NCBI GenBank assembly: GCA_973895155.1
Contig: OZ316895.1
Span: 18,228,001 to 18,292,000, forward strand
Reading direction: 5' to 3'
Length of the DNA stretch: 64,000 nt
From: Marsupella aquatica
Lineage: Eukaryota; Marchantiophyta
Made by a program: the position numbers and the translations under genes. Shown piece after piece: positions 10,330-21,236 of the stretch (position 1 is its first letter; each line of letters opens with the position of its first letter). The notes beneath the pieces are model-generated. The model worked only from the letters and a program-made list of their open reading frames with translations, was not told the origin of the DNA and ran no database searches.

Positions 10330-12042
10330 GTTGGCTGATGCGATCAAGGAGAAGGAGAAGTGGAAGCGAGAGTTGAGAAACGCAGAGGAGGCCCACATAG
10401 CAGCCAACAACCGGGCCATGGCGGAGACCCAGAGAAGGGAGAGGGTGTTGAAGGGGGAGCTCGAGGATATCCACGGAGCCCTTGAGCAGAAGGAGACCGA
10501 GTTAGGAAAATCCTATCAGGCGATCATTGTGCTACGACAAGAGCTTGCATCCCTGACGGCCAGCTTCAAGGCCGACCTCCGTGAGAAAGACGACCAGCTC
10601 GACCAGACTTATGCCAAGATGAATAAAATGGAGTCTGAGGTCGTAACGGAGCTCAACAAGGAGCTAAGAGCAACCCAGGAAGAGAGGGCTACCTTAAAAA
10701 AGAAGCTAGAGGAAGCCCAAAGAGAATTGGAGGAAGCCCAGAAGGAATGGGAGGAGGCGTGCAAGGACCTGGACGAATTGCAGGAGGAGTTGGAGGAAAG
10801 CACACGGAAGATGGAGAACTTACAGCGGCGAGCCGACAACCAAACAAAGTGGCTGAAGAAATAGGCCGCAATATTTAAGTGCTTGGCTTCCTCAAGTCCA
10901 ACTCCAATAGGGGCAACCAAGTTGCCAGAAGTAGTACTGGCCAAAGGACAAGCCGAGACACTCGCACCGGTGCCAGAGGTAAGTGGCAAGGGGAAGGGAC
11001 CAGCTGCCGAAACAAGGAAGAAGAAAAAGCAAAAACCTTTTGGGTTGAGGAGTAACACGGCTTCTCAAGCCATCGTGACCAAGGAGGTAATCCCGGCACC
11101 AACCTCAGGCAGGGTCACGGTACAGGATCCAACTATCCTACAAGGCGGGAATGGCAAGGGCGAAGCCGGAATGCTCAGTGATGAGGCCAGTGTACCGAAT
11201 CCACCACTAGAACAGGTCGGGGAAGCCGTAACCATATCAGAGGCCGTGGCCAATGCTGAGGCCGAAGCCGAGGGTGGACCCAATCAGGCCGATGGAGAGT
11301 TGACTCAGTCCAGAGCAGGTAATCTGTCAGAGGACGGACCTACGGTAGTGGCTATGGAGGAAGTGTTGGGGGCGTCCATTGAGGATCAGCCACCACTACC
11401 ATGACGGTGGTGGAGGGCTGCTCCTTTCAAGGAGGGCGGACGTGGAGGGAGGAGGCGTGAGTGGGCAGGGCGGGCTCAGATCTCCAAGTTTAGAATTAGG
11501 ATCAAGACCGGGAGGCGGCCCTGACACTTAGCTTAGTGGGATTGCGGATCCACTGGTAAGAGCAACACTTGTGCTCCTGCCTCGCTGTACATAGGTAGAT
11601 TACGGTCAGGTTAGATTAAGCTTACGCTGCAAGGAATTGGGCGGATCCACTGCCAGGATAAGTACCTGGGCAGCGGGGGGGTTCAGGGCCTTCTTCCTTA
11701 GCAAGTTTTTAGTGCACCAGTAGGGCTGGGATCAAGTAGTTAAAGAAGCTCTCGGTTAGTTATGTTGTGACCCGTGTGTATATTCATGTTTCCTCATACC
11801 TAAGAGATGAATAGAGTTGGCCTCACGGCTTAGTTCGTAGATCTTGTGTATGAGAAGTACTGTTTGTATGGCAAGTGCATGGTATAACTCAGTCAGAAGG
11901 AATCATTTTGCTATTTGTGTGTCGCATTAACTTGTTTGAAGATTGCCCACATCAACCAAGAAGGGAGTAAGCAAGGTAGTAAGAGTTGGATGTGTCAAGC
12001 TGAGAGAGGTCTTAGCGGCTTACCCAAGCCAGTTGGGGATCA

Positions 12043-12056
12043 TTCCGGCGGCGGAA
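12043..12056. promoter_or_regulatory. Conserved dyad TTCCGGCGGCGGAA (LTR C)
   Basis: Same 14 bases as at 1662-1675, about 240 bp before the 3' end of the LTR, followed by a conserved AAACATACCTAA-type sequence. It could be a protein-binding or RNA-hairpin element. Confidence 0.45.
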
Positions 12057-12300
12057 TCCAAACATACCTAAAGGGAGACCAGGAGAGGAGGACAATGGAA
12101 GGCATAGAAGAGGCCGGCTACACATCTCATGACCCGATGAAGGATCTGTCCAGTATATGTGTGTAAAATGTTAGTCAAAGTTAGCAGCGTCCCATGCCGC
12201 TAAGCCTCAAAACCGGCCTCGCCAAGAGCGAAACCTGCGGGAATCGGCTTGTGCAGGGGGGTTTCTTGGGTTCAGGGAGCCATGGGAAGCACCACATTTT

Positions 12301-12318
12301 TGGCGCTAGATGGAGGGG
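12301..12318 (+). other. Primer-binding site of gypsy element G
   Basis: TGGCGCTAGATGGAGGGG begins 4 bases after the LTR end CACCACA. The TGG start and the TTTTTGGCGC context match plant Athila/Tat-type elements and the site in element Z (29228). I do not assign the priming tRNA. Confidence 0.65.
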
Positions 12319-12531
12319 GCATTTCTTAAGCCGTGAGATATGAAGTTAGGAAGCAGCGTAGGTAATGACTGAACCTACGCCAAGGGAGGAAAGAGCGATT
12401 CAATGGGAGAGAGCTCGTCTGTAGTAGCTCTCCGGGTGGCATGATACACAACGACTGAGAGGGGCAGAAAGAGCTAGTAGCTCTAAAATTGAGAGTGGCA
12501 TCAAAGAAGAAATACCAGAAGAGGAGTCGGT

Positions 12532-13833
12532 ATGGAGAGTGAGTCCCCAACCGACATGGGGGAACCGGAGGCACGGCCAAAAGAGAGGCTAGGAACCAGA
12601 CTGAGCCAAAGGTTGCGCATTCATTACAAGGCATTTCATGGGAGAGGAGATGAGGATCCAGACGAATGGTTGGATGACTTCGAGGGAACCGCTACAGCAA
12701 ATGGAGAATCGGCCATCAAGATGCAAATTCTTCCCGGCCTATTCAAGGGTGAGGCTAGGCCCTGGTATAGAGCATTGGATGTGGAATATCAAGCCATCTG
12801 GCATACCTTCAAATCACTATTTGTAAAGGAGTTTCGACCCATTGGAACCTCAGAGCTAGCAGTGTTGAAGTTGGGACGACTTCGGTTCAATGAGAACAAA
12901 TCCTTCAGGAAGTTCTTGCATTGACGCTTCCAAAAGCTGGTAAAACGTACAAAGATCAACAACTTCAATGGTTGGTGAATGCTTTACCGCAGAAGATGAT
13001 TTTTGCAATTAGGAAGGAGAACCCAGAGACTTTAGCCGAGGCAATTAGGGATATTCAATTGTACATTAATGCAGATATCACAAGCCGGAAGAAACAACTC
13101 AAGTCTGAGAGTTCCTCATCGGAGGAAGGATCACCACATAAGAAAAAAGATAAGAAAAAGAAACATTCTAAGAAGTCAAGAAATGATAACTCAAGCTCGG
13201 ATAGTGGAAGTAGCAAGAGTGAGTCGTCTTCTAGTTCTGAAGAAGAAAAATCCAGGAAAAAGAAGGGCAGAAGGAGGGGGAAGTTGAAAGTCAAGCTAGA
13301 GGCTAAAATGCCAGATAACATCATAGCTCTTACCGAGCAGCTTAAGGCTATAATATCAGAGGTAAAGCCAAAGAAGAAAGTAGTATTGGAAGATAGCTCT
13401 GTATGGTGTGCCTTATGTTATAAAACTGGACACCATAAAGATGCATGTCCTAAACTCACTACTAGTCATGTTCGGCATATAGTTGAGGTCAGACCGTGTC
13501 ACAGAGAAGTAGAGTACTTTCTAGGGGATGCCGCTGATAGTGTTTTTGGCATCAGTGAGACTGGAGCACGAGACCTATCCAACCGACCTGCATCTCTCTG
13601 GTCAAGATTAAGGAACAATCCGGGAGAGATGTATTCTCGGATTATTCAGAATCCATCAGTACCTCCTAGGCCAAATGTGCAAAGATTTGCGGCATGCTAT
13701 AATTGTGGTCAACCTGGCCATTTTGCTAGAGGATGCTCGAATGCACGCAAACAAGGTGATGGACAACCAGCTCAGCTATGTATGGGATGCCGCCAGGAGG
13801 GTCACATCCTAGGACAATGTCCTACTTGGTTGG
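12532..13833 (+). pseudogene. Gag of gypsy element G, 5' part
   Basis: The frame from the ATG at 12532 contains a retrotransposon gag (capsid) domain with the pattern DPDEWLDDFEG and WYRAL. It shifts frame near 12921 and then runs through a Lys/Ser-rich stretch at about 13080-13300. Three CX2CX4HX4C zinc knuckles follow, near 13410 (CALCYKTGHHKDAC), 13698 (CYNCGQPGHFARGC) and 13785 (CMGCRQEGHILGQC), and would package the element RNA. Just after the third knuckle the frame is interrupted by solo LTR A. Removing A and one copy of GTTGG rejoins the frame exactly to 18503, so gag and protease were one polyprotein. The frameshift near 12921 makes it inactive. Confidence 0.8.
13829..13833. repeat. 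Target-site duplication GTTGG, left of solo LTR A
   Basis: GTTGG at 13829-13833 is repeated at 18498-18502 directly after LTR A. Five bases is the usual size for gypsy integration. Confidence 0.9.
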
Positions 13834-14069
13834 TGTGGTGCGTCCCATGGCTCCCTAAACCCAAGAAACCCCCCAGCTCAAGCCGATTCCCGCAGGTTTC
13901 GCGCTTGGCGAGGCCGTTTCCGTGGCTTAGCGGCATGGGACGCTGCTAACCTTCCACTACTACTATTAACATTTTACACACATATACTGGACAGATCCTT
14001 CATTGGGTCATGAGATACGTAGCCGGCCTAATCTAGGCCTTCCCCTCCATCTTGTTAGGTATGTTTGGA

Positions 14070-14083
14070 TTCCGCCGCCGGAA
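14070..14083. promoter_or_regulatory. Conserved dyad (LTR A)
   Basis: Reverse complement of the 14-base TTCCGGCGGCGGAA element at the corresponding place of LTR A. Confidence 0.45.
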
Positions 14084-14738
14084 TGATCCCCAATAGGCTT
14101 GGTTAAGCCGCTAAGACCTCTCTCAGCTCGACACATCCAACTCTCACTCCCCTGCTTACTTTCCTTCCTTCTAGTTGATGTGGGCACTCTTCACACAAGT
14201 TAATGCGACACACAAATAGCAAAATGACTCCTTCTGACTGAGTCATACCATGCACTTGCCATACAAACAGTACATCTCATACACAAGCTCTGCGAACTAA
14301 GCCGTGAGGCCAACTCTATTCAGCTCTTAGGCATGAGGAAACATGAATATACACAAGGGTCACTGTATGACTAACCGAGAGCTTCTCTTACTACTTGATC
14401 CCAGCCTGGCTGGTGCAAACTAAAAACTTGCTAAAGAAGAGGCCCTGAGCTCCCCGCTGCCCAGGTACTTATCCTGGTAGTGGATCCGCCTAATTCCTTG
14501 CAGCTTAAGCCTAAACTACCTAACAGTAATCTACTTGCCCAGATCTACCTATGTACAGCAAGGCAGGAGCACAAGTGTTGCTCCTACCAGTGGAACCGCA
14601 ATCCCACTAAGCTAAGTGTCAGGGCCGCCTCCTGGTCCTGATCCTAATCCTAAACTTGGAGATTAGCGCCCGCCCTGCCCACTCACGCCTCCTCCCTCCA
14701 CGTCCGCCCTTCCTAAAAGGAACGGCGCCCTTGCACCG

Positions 14739-17700
14739 TCACGACACCGGTGGTGGATCCTCAATGGACGCCCCCAATGCTTCCTCCTCAGCCACTGCCG
14801 TAGGTTCGTTTTCTGACAGATTACCTGCCCTTGACTGAGTCAACTCTCCATCGGCCTGACTGGGTCCACCATCGGCGTCGGCATCGGCTCGGGAATCATT
14901 ATCGGCTACGGCCTCAGCCTCGGCTACGGTCTCCCCGGCCTGCTCAAGAGGCGGATCTGGGATACCGGCCTCATTACTGAGTAGTTCTGCTTGGGCCGCA
15001 CCATCCCCACCTTTCATGATAGCGGGATCTATTGCCGTGTTCATGCCGGAGGTTGGTGCTGGGTCTACCTCCTTGGTCACCACGGCCTGTGGAGTCGGAT
15101 TACTCCTTGACCCTGAAGGTTTCCGCTTCTTCTTCTTTTCTGGTTCAGCAGCTGGTCCCTTCCCCTTCCCACTTACTTCCGGCACTGGTGCAGGTGGCGC
15201 GGCTTTTTCTTCGGCCAGTACCACTCCTGGTAACTTGGTTGCCCCAATTGGAGTTGGGCCTGATGAAGACAAGCACCTAAATACTGCGGCTTGTTTCTTC
15301 AGCCGCTCTGTTTGGTTGTCGGCCCGCCGTTGGAGGTTCTCCATCTTCCTCGTGATTTCCTCCAACTCCTCCTGGGTCTCATCCTTGCGCGCCTCCTCTA
15401 GTTCCTTCTGGGCTTCCTCCCGTTCTTTCTTCAAGGTAGCCCTCTCCTCCCGGGTTGCTCTTAGCTCCTTGTCGAGCTCTGCAATGATGACAGACTCCAT
15501 CTGGTTCATCTTGGCGTAAGTCTGATCGAGCATCTCGTCCTTCTCCCTTAGGTCGGCCTTGAAGCTGGCCGTCAGGGACGCAAGCTCTTGCTGCAGCGCC
15601 ATAATCCCTTGATAGGATTTTCCTAACTCGGCCTCCTTCTACTCAAGGGCTCTGCGGATTTTCTCGAGCTCCCCCTTCAACGCCCATTCCTTTCTTTGGG
15701 TCTCCGCCATGGCCCGGCTGTTGGCTGTTATGTGGGCCTCCTCTGCATTCCTCAGCTCTCGCTTCCATTTCTCCCTCTCTTTGATCGTATCGGCCAACTC
15801 TCCCTGCGTCTGAGTCAGTTTATCCTTGATATTCTGATTATCAGCCTACGCGGTGTCCAATTGTCCAATTGCCCCTGCATAATGTTCAGCTCATGCCGTT
15901 TAATCCGCAGTTCATCTTGGGCTTTCTTGGCCGCCCTTAGATCTTCAATCTCGGCTTCCATCCTCCTAAGCCGCCGAATGACCTCGTCCTTCTTGCTTCT
16001 CTCTAAAGCCACCGCTTCTTCTAATTGGTGCTTCTCCAACTGCTCCCTATGGAAAAAGGGTCCTACCTCCAACTCCTCTCCAAAGATGCCGAGCGCAAGT
16101 TCCCCACACATCTCACCATACTCCATGGCTCTATTCTTAGCGTAGGTGGAGTAAGTAGAAGTGATCGGCATCGCCCATCGCGGCCTCTGCTCCCAAGCCG
16201 TCTTGCGGATCTCTTCAATCGTGGCTAGAGGTTTGCTTCCTTTTTCGGCTAGCCGCCTGATGTCCTCCGGCCAATCTCCTCCTGGCAAATCCTTTTCCCT
16301 GGCCAAGGCTGCCTTCTCTTCCTGCCTGATTCGCTCCTGAAATTCCTGCGCCGTCTGTTTTATGCCGTCGAAGCTCGGGGGAGCAACATCTGGTGGGGGA
16401 GACTCAGGGCTACTTTGCTGGTTGGGGTCCCCTCGTACTACCCTTGGAAGTGTGGGGACAAACCGGCCACAGGTCCTTACTCCTGGAACGTGATGGTCCG
16501 ACCCATAGCCGGAGTTATCATGGCTAAAGTCCTCCACTACCTCCTCTACTTCTTGGACGTCCGGCTTCTCCCTCTCCTCTTCGTCGGTAGGAGCTTCAGG
16601 CAATTCTGCCTCAGATTCAGAGCTTGAGACTCCCACATACATTTGAACACCTGGCTTGGATTCCGGCCTGATTCTCTCCTTGTCTCCAGCAAAGGGGTTT
16701 TCTCTTGTGAGCCGGTGTAGGCCTACCTCTGGAGTAGTGTCCTGCATTGTTGCCGTTGCCGTTGTCATTGCCGATGCCGATCTCTTTTCTTTCTCCAATA
16801 GTTTCAGCAGACTCTGCATGCCTGGTTGCTGCATCGGCAAGTCCTCCTTCCTTGGCCTAAACACCTGCTCGATCGTAGGGCTAACAGGTGGTTGAGGCTT
16901 CTCTGCTACCGGCCTCGGTGCTGGAGCTTCCTCGTGTGCCCTTACCTGCAGGGGAAGTACTGGGGCAAAAGTCTGACCTCTGGCATACCGGCACAACAGC
17001 GGCATGTGATAGCCAAGTTGCGACACGCTCCCCATGCCGATTACCTGCTGCTCCTCCTTTAAGATCTTCTTCAATTGGTTGAGGAGGTACCCGTTGTAGT
17101 CCCGGCTTGGGTCTGGCCTCTCTGCCAGATAGACCTGTGCCTTGCCGATCTCTACCCTCGGCAAGTTACAATGCATGGTCACCCTCAAGAAGTCGATCAT
17201 CTCTCCTATGTGCGGGTTGGTGCAGGTGTTTCGGAAGAAGCCATTCTTCGTTGATGGCCCGGGGAACGACCGGAACTCCTTGTCAGGCAAGGTCTTCCTG
17301 GTATCAACTTTGGTCTTATTGCCTATCGGCAAGCCAAACACTTCGGCAATCACTTTGGGAGTAAGATAGAAATCCTTCCCATATATCCTCGTGCAATTGG
17401 TCTCGGGTTCCCATGACCCCACGAATTCTAATAGGTCTGACTCCGGTACCTCCGGCTTCAGCCATGGTAATCTTACAAAGGCCTCTAAGCCGGATCCGGC
17501 CATGAAGCCTTGGTACTTCTTGGTCTGCATGGCCGTAAAGCATGCATCCTCCTCCCGTGCAAAATGTAGTTGCACCTCCACCGGTAGGGTTGCCGCCCAG
17601 CCCTTCCAGGTGTCATCCCTGGTTGGAATGGCCTTGATGGGATCAACCTCCTCCTCTTCGGCTTCTCCCTGCCTCCTGCTCTGCTTCTCGGCTGGCTTCT

Positions 17701-18382
17701 TTGGTGTCGCCGACCTCGTTCATTTTGCCGGGGTGGCTTCATCGTTGACGGCTCCCTTCCTCTTCATCTCTGCTGCCGTGGAGGTTTCTCCTAGCACCGT
17801 TGCCTGGGTCCACCTTTCCGTGCTACCCTTCAATTCCCAGTGTATGTCGTTGCAGTTCTTGATGGCCTCTCGGATGCCGACGATGCTGTCTTTGCAAAAC
17901 AGAAGATCGTCGAGCTGATTGGAAGTAGGAGTCCACAAGAACTCATCCTTGATGAGTTTGCCTCCTAAGAAAGCCGTCTTCTGTAGCTCCCACAATCGAG
18001 CGAGCTCCTGCCGTTCTCGAGCTGCCCTTTCTAATTCCTCGTCCTTGTAAGTCTTGATGTACTCAGTTGCCCGTTCAAACAGGCATCCCCAGAAATGTGC
18101 CGCTTGATTGACGTTGCTCATACCCTCCTTAGGTTGCTCGTTGGTATCTACTCTCTCCCCGAGTGCTTGCCTAAGCAGTTGACAGTAGTTGGCCTCCCGT
18201 AGTCGTCTGCCTAGTTCGTGCTCGCAAATGAGCCACCATCTCCTGCAAGCGCTCCTTACCCCTCCGGCCTTCCGGTCCTTCCTCCCGTTGATCCTTCCTA
18301 GCCGCCGACGCTTAACGCGCCCTAACCCTAATCAAGTTTTCACCCCCAGCGTCCTTACCTCCGGCCTCGGCCCGGGTTCCAT
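14739..18382 (-). pseudogene. LTR-internal coiled-coil protein (copy A), frameshifted
   Basis: Minus-strand copy of the protein that is open in LTR B. Large open pieces are 18121-17720, 17581-15815 (588 codons, including the FYLTPKVIAEVFGLP domain) and 15602-14739 (coiled coil and Glu/Ala tail). Single-base indels near 17719 and about 15850, plus a stop shortly after the first ATG at 18382, break it. Long stretches remain open and nearly identical to copy B, so decay is recent. The function is unknown. Confidence 0.75.
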
Positions 18383-18497
18383 GGTCGCCCCTAATTGTTT
18401 ATATTTTCCTTGTTTTGTCCCTATACTAAGGTGTTTCTAGGGTGCCTTCCTGCTCTACCCCCTTAACTGGCCGAGTGATTCCTGTCTAGGCATCACA

Positions 18498-20012
18498 GTT
18501 GGCAGGACTGGCCGCAAATCATAAGCTCTTGCCAGTCAAGGTCTTGCCACCAGGTACTACCCCAGGAGGAGTTCAAATCAACCACATCAAACTCGGATGG
18601 CAAACGGATGCCAAGGCAGAGTTTGGACCATCTGATGATGAGGCCGAGGCCCTATCAACATTTTCAAAAGAGGATTTGGATCATGATTGCTACCGGGTTT
18701 CTACTCAATCCACCAGAAGAAAGGAAAGGTGGGATGGGCTGGCCAAAAATAAAGGGAAGGTTAAAGAAGAAAAGATTGACTCTTCGTCAACATCAACGGA
18801 AGGAGAAGGAAGGGCGCTGGCAACACAGGTAAGCCATGAGCCCACCAGTGAGCCCAATCCTTCACAGGACAACGACTTCAATCGAGACCACCCTAAGTTG
18901 TTCTACCCCTCTATTACGGCTAGTGTTAAGGAACAACTGCGAGAATTGGAAACCCTGGAGAATACCAAAGCCATAGCTAAGGATGTGAAACGAGCAAAAC
19001 CGTTGTTTGCTTTGGAAGATCCAAGGGCTGTGGAAACTAGCGTGAAAAAATAGGCCAAAGCCAATATGAAGACACGGGCAAAAGAAAAGCCGATAGTCCC
19101 CTACGACCTGGCTAAAGATGTACTAGAATCTAGAGTCTCGGCAACAGTAGGTCAATTGTTGAAAAATAGCACTTATTTCCGGAAGCAATTAAGGAAGGCC
19201 ATTCTTGGCAAGCCGAGATTACCCAAGGTAGCAACCAGATCCGAGTGCTGATGATAGAAGAAGATCAAGTAGCCCCAGCATTACCATTAATGATTCAAGG
19301 AGAAATATTACTAAGGGTACCCATCGATGGAGGATCAGGGGTATGTATTATGATTGATTCAACAGCAAAAGGATGGGGACTAATGCTAGAGATGACTGGA
19401 AGAGTGTTGAACATGGCCAATGGGTATCAAGTCATTCCCACGGGAGTGTTAACCGGCATCAAGACTGAGATAGGAGGGATCTTCTTTAGCATTAACTATG
19501 TAGTAATGAAGCCGGTAAACCCTACGTCATTTTGGCTATTGATTGGCAGGCCATGGCTGTATCTAGCCAAGGTAATAGAAGATTGGGAGAAGAAGGAGTT
19601 CACTTTTGGAACCCCCGCTATCACGGTATCTTGGGACACCAAGGATGACCATAGGAGAAGCATCAGGGAGGTAGACGGGTATGATAGTGGACTGGAGTCA
19701 GCAGATGAGGTACGTTGGCTAGAATGCCTCACTAACCTGACCGAAGAAAGTATCTTTGGACCATAAGTGTCCCCCAGCAGACTATGGCAAGAACCTCTAG
19801 AGAGTGACTTGGAGGAATGTGAAGTGGAAACCGAGGACTGCTTTGCCATAGAGTCCACCTTCTTAGCTTCAATTCCAGAGGAAGCACAAGAGGTGGATCA
19901 GTTGGATGAAACGGCTAAGTGGGGAGCTGCACTCGAGACAGTGGATTTTCCTCAGGCGTTGTGGCAGAGCCGGCAGGATCCACAACGCCGTCTATCATCG
20001 GCAATAAATTAA
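18498..20012 (+). pseudogene. Gag C-terminus and aspartic protease of element G
   Basis: Continuation of the G polyprotein after solo LTR A. The frame runs to TAG at 19051-19053, continues in frame to 19251, then shifts to the frame of 19245-19766. A retropepsin-like domain lies near 19315-19570, with VPIDGGSG as the catalytic Asp loop (Asp-Gly-Gly, as in Tat/Athila-type proteases) and LLIGRPWLY as the second conserved block, followed by an acidic linker and TAA at 19764-19766. Several frame breaks show it is inactive. It is homologous to the protease of element Z at 32950-33260. Confidence 0.75.
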
Positions 20013-20113
20013 ATACCAAGGAATCGGCATACAAGCCGATTACAAGGGCAGAACAAATTGAGACCCTATTAGAAGCCGGAAGAGCACGGTGGCCTGACCC
20101 TTAGGAGGCAGGA

Positions 20114-20646
20114 ATGGATGAGATGCACAGAAACAAGCTAGAGCCGAGGCTGGAAGGGAAGCCGAGCACCAATTCAAAACTGAATAGTCCGGCAAGGGGA
20201 CAATCTGCGGATAACAAGGGAGAAACCAATTCGGCTAGTACAACCAAGATTCCAATTTATGGAGGTATGAGACTAGAAAGGCTGGAGGCCGAATTGGACC
20301 CAAACTTGAAGAAGCAGATTAATATGATCCAAGCACGGCAATACCAAAAGCTCGACTTAGGAGAAGGAAGGGAACTGAACTTAGGACGGGACCTAGCACT
20401 TGAGCTTGAAAAAGAAATCAGTGAATTACTGATTGAATTTCAGGATGTGTTCGCTTGGAGTCACCAAAACCTGAAGGGAGTAGACCCAAAATTAGGAGAA
20501 CATCAAATTGATCTCATGTTAGGGGCCAAATCATTTCGACAACCAATTCAAAGGATGAACCCTAAGTATTCCCTGATGGTCAAAACTGAAATCGACAAAC
20601 TAGTGGAAGCCGGATTCATCACTCCAGTCCTACGTTGATGCGAATG
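20114..20646 (+). pseudogene. Start of the reverse transcriptase of element G, truncated
   Basis: The N-terminal pol segment contains DVFAWSHQNLKGVDP and LVEAGFITPVL, matching positions 33790-33970 of element Z. It stops abruptly where Z continues with EWVSPIV; only Glu-Trp-Ile remains after an in-frame TGA at 20636-20638. Then the sequence changes to the host-like gene. The rest of RT, RNase H, integrase and the 3' LTR are missing, so the element was cut by deletion or rearrangement. Confidence 0.75.
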
Positions 20647-21113
20647 GATTACCGAAGGAGCCACCTTGTATTCCATTATGCCGTCTCGTTCATATGGAGG
20701 TCGTCCGCACTCTTCAAAGGAATAGTCAATCAATCGAGAAGCTGAAGGACTCCTTCAGGACATCTGGGTACAATTCGTCCATAGGCATGCGGTTTTTTGT
20801 CCAACCTTCCAACGCCAAAGGTGCTCCACAGTTGTGTACAGATGAAATTAGGAGCACCTGGGATCCGATTTGGGTTGCGGAGAACCAATTGTTTGAAGCC
20901 AAATGTGAAGCAGACCCCGCTTTCTTGGTCCTCAAGGACAAAATGTTCTCAGTTTTTGATGGGAATCATCGACTATTTTCGTGGACACAAGTTACTAGTG
21001 AGAGTCCAGAGAATCCAAAGTATCATCCTCGAGTGCAATGCACAATCTTCAAGGGGGACAAGGAATCTATCATCGAGATTGAAGCAGCGATGCACATTGT
21101 GAACAAATGAGTT
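20644..21113 (+). pseudogene. Host-like gene copy 1, first visible exon (ParB-like DGNHRL domain)
   Basis: The frame reads KEPPCIPLCRL, MEVVRTLQ and SIEKLKDSFRTSGY, and later KMFSVFDGNHRLFSW, before a TGA at about 21113. The order 'SIEKL..SF..SGY' then 'FDGNHRL.SW' resembles the fold of ParB/sulfiredoxin-like nucleotide-binding domains, in which a conserved G-(H/N)-R follows a predicted strand. This is a motif-level match only. The beginning matches the C-terminal half of 53281-54087, so two copies flank the nested retroelement block. The 5' part is cut off by the G element junction. Confidence 0.45.
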
Positions 21114-21236
21114 GTCTCTCACCAGTGATTGAAACTCTCAAATTTGTTGGTTTTTGTCTGTGAATTCTATGTTCTTTCTGGTTTAAGGGTCTATGTTAGC
21201 GCCAGGCGCTATTTCTAAAATGCTGAATTTCACAGG

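Larger units (their letters stand above)
6822..11404 (+). pseudogene. LTR-internal coiled-coil protein (copy C), broken
   Basis: Orthologue of the intact frame in LTR B, in sense orientation relative to gag-pol of element G. Recognisable pieces are 7045-7365 (N-terminal helical part), 7457-7712, 8314-8934 (the domain with FYLTPRVIAEVFGLP), 8944-9246, 9478-10030, 10331-10864 (coiled coil) and 10883-11404 (Pro/Ala/Glu-rich tail with a Lys-rich KKKKQK patch). It is broken by stops such as TAG at 7363-7365 (a Trp codon in copy B), small indels, a LINE insertion at about 7716-8290 and an inverted-repeat insertion at 10033-10329. The function is not known. Confidence 0.7.
6705..12296 (+). mobile_element. 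Giant long terminal repeat (copy C), 5' LTR of gypsy element G
   Basis: Starts TGTGATGCC and ends CACCACA. The same ends in reverse orientation bound copies A and B, which fixes the boundaries. It is immediately followed by a TGGCGC-type primer-binding site and gag, as a 5' LTR should be. The bases before it (GGTGG, 6700-6704) are not repeated after 12296, which fits one end of a longer element rather than a solo repeat. Without its two inserts (a LINE tail and a small inverted-repeat transposon) it would be about 4.7 kb, similar to A (4664 bp) and B (4624 bp). It inserted into element D. The matching 3' LTR is not in the window. Confidence 0.8.
13834..18497 (-). mobile_element. Solo giant LTR, copy A
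   Basis: On the plus strand it starts TGTGGTGCG and ends GGCATCACA, the reverse complement of LTR C. It is 4664 bp long, flanked by GTTGG on both sides, with no internal gag-pol. This is what recombination between the two LTRs of a full element leaves behind. It sits antisense inside the gag of a member of its own family. Apart from small indels, such as a repeated GTCCAATT at about 15857-15873, it is very similar to copy B by eye. Confidence 0.88.

Noticed and set aside
13834-18497. Copies A and B as a DNA transposon with ~8-bp inverted ends (TGTGGTGC/TGTGATGC)
   Set aside because: The identical unit in copy C is directly followed by a primer-binding site and gag and lacks a matching duplication, which fits an LTR. 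The 5-bp duplications and TG..CA ends also fit LTR integration.
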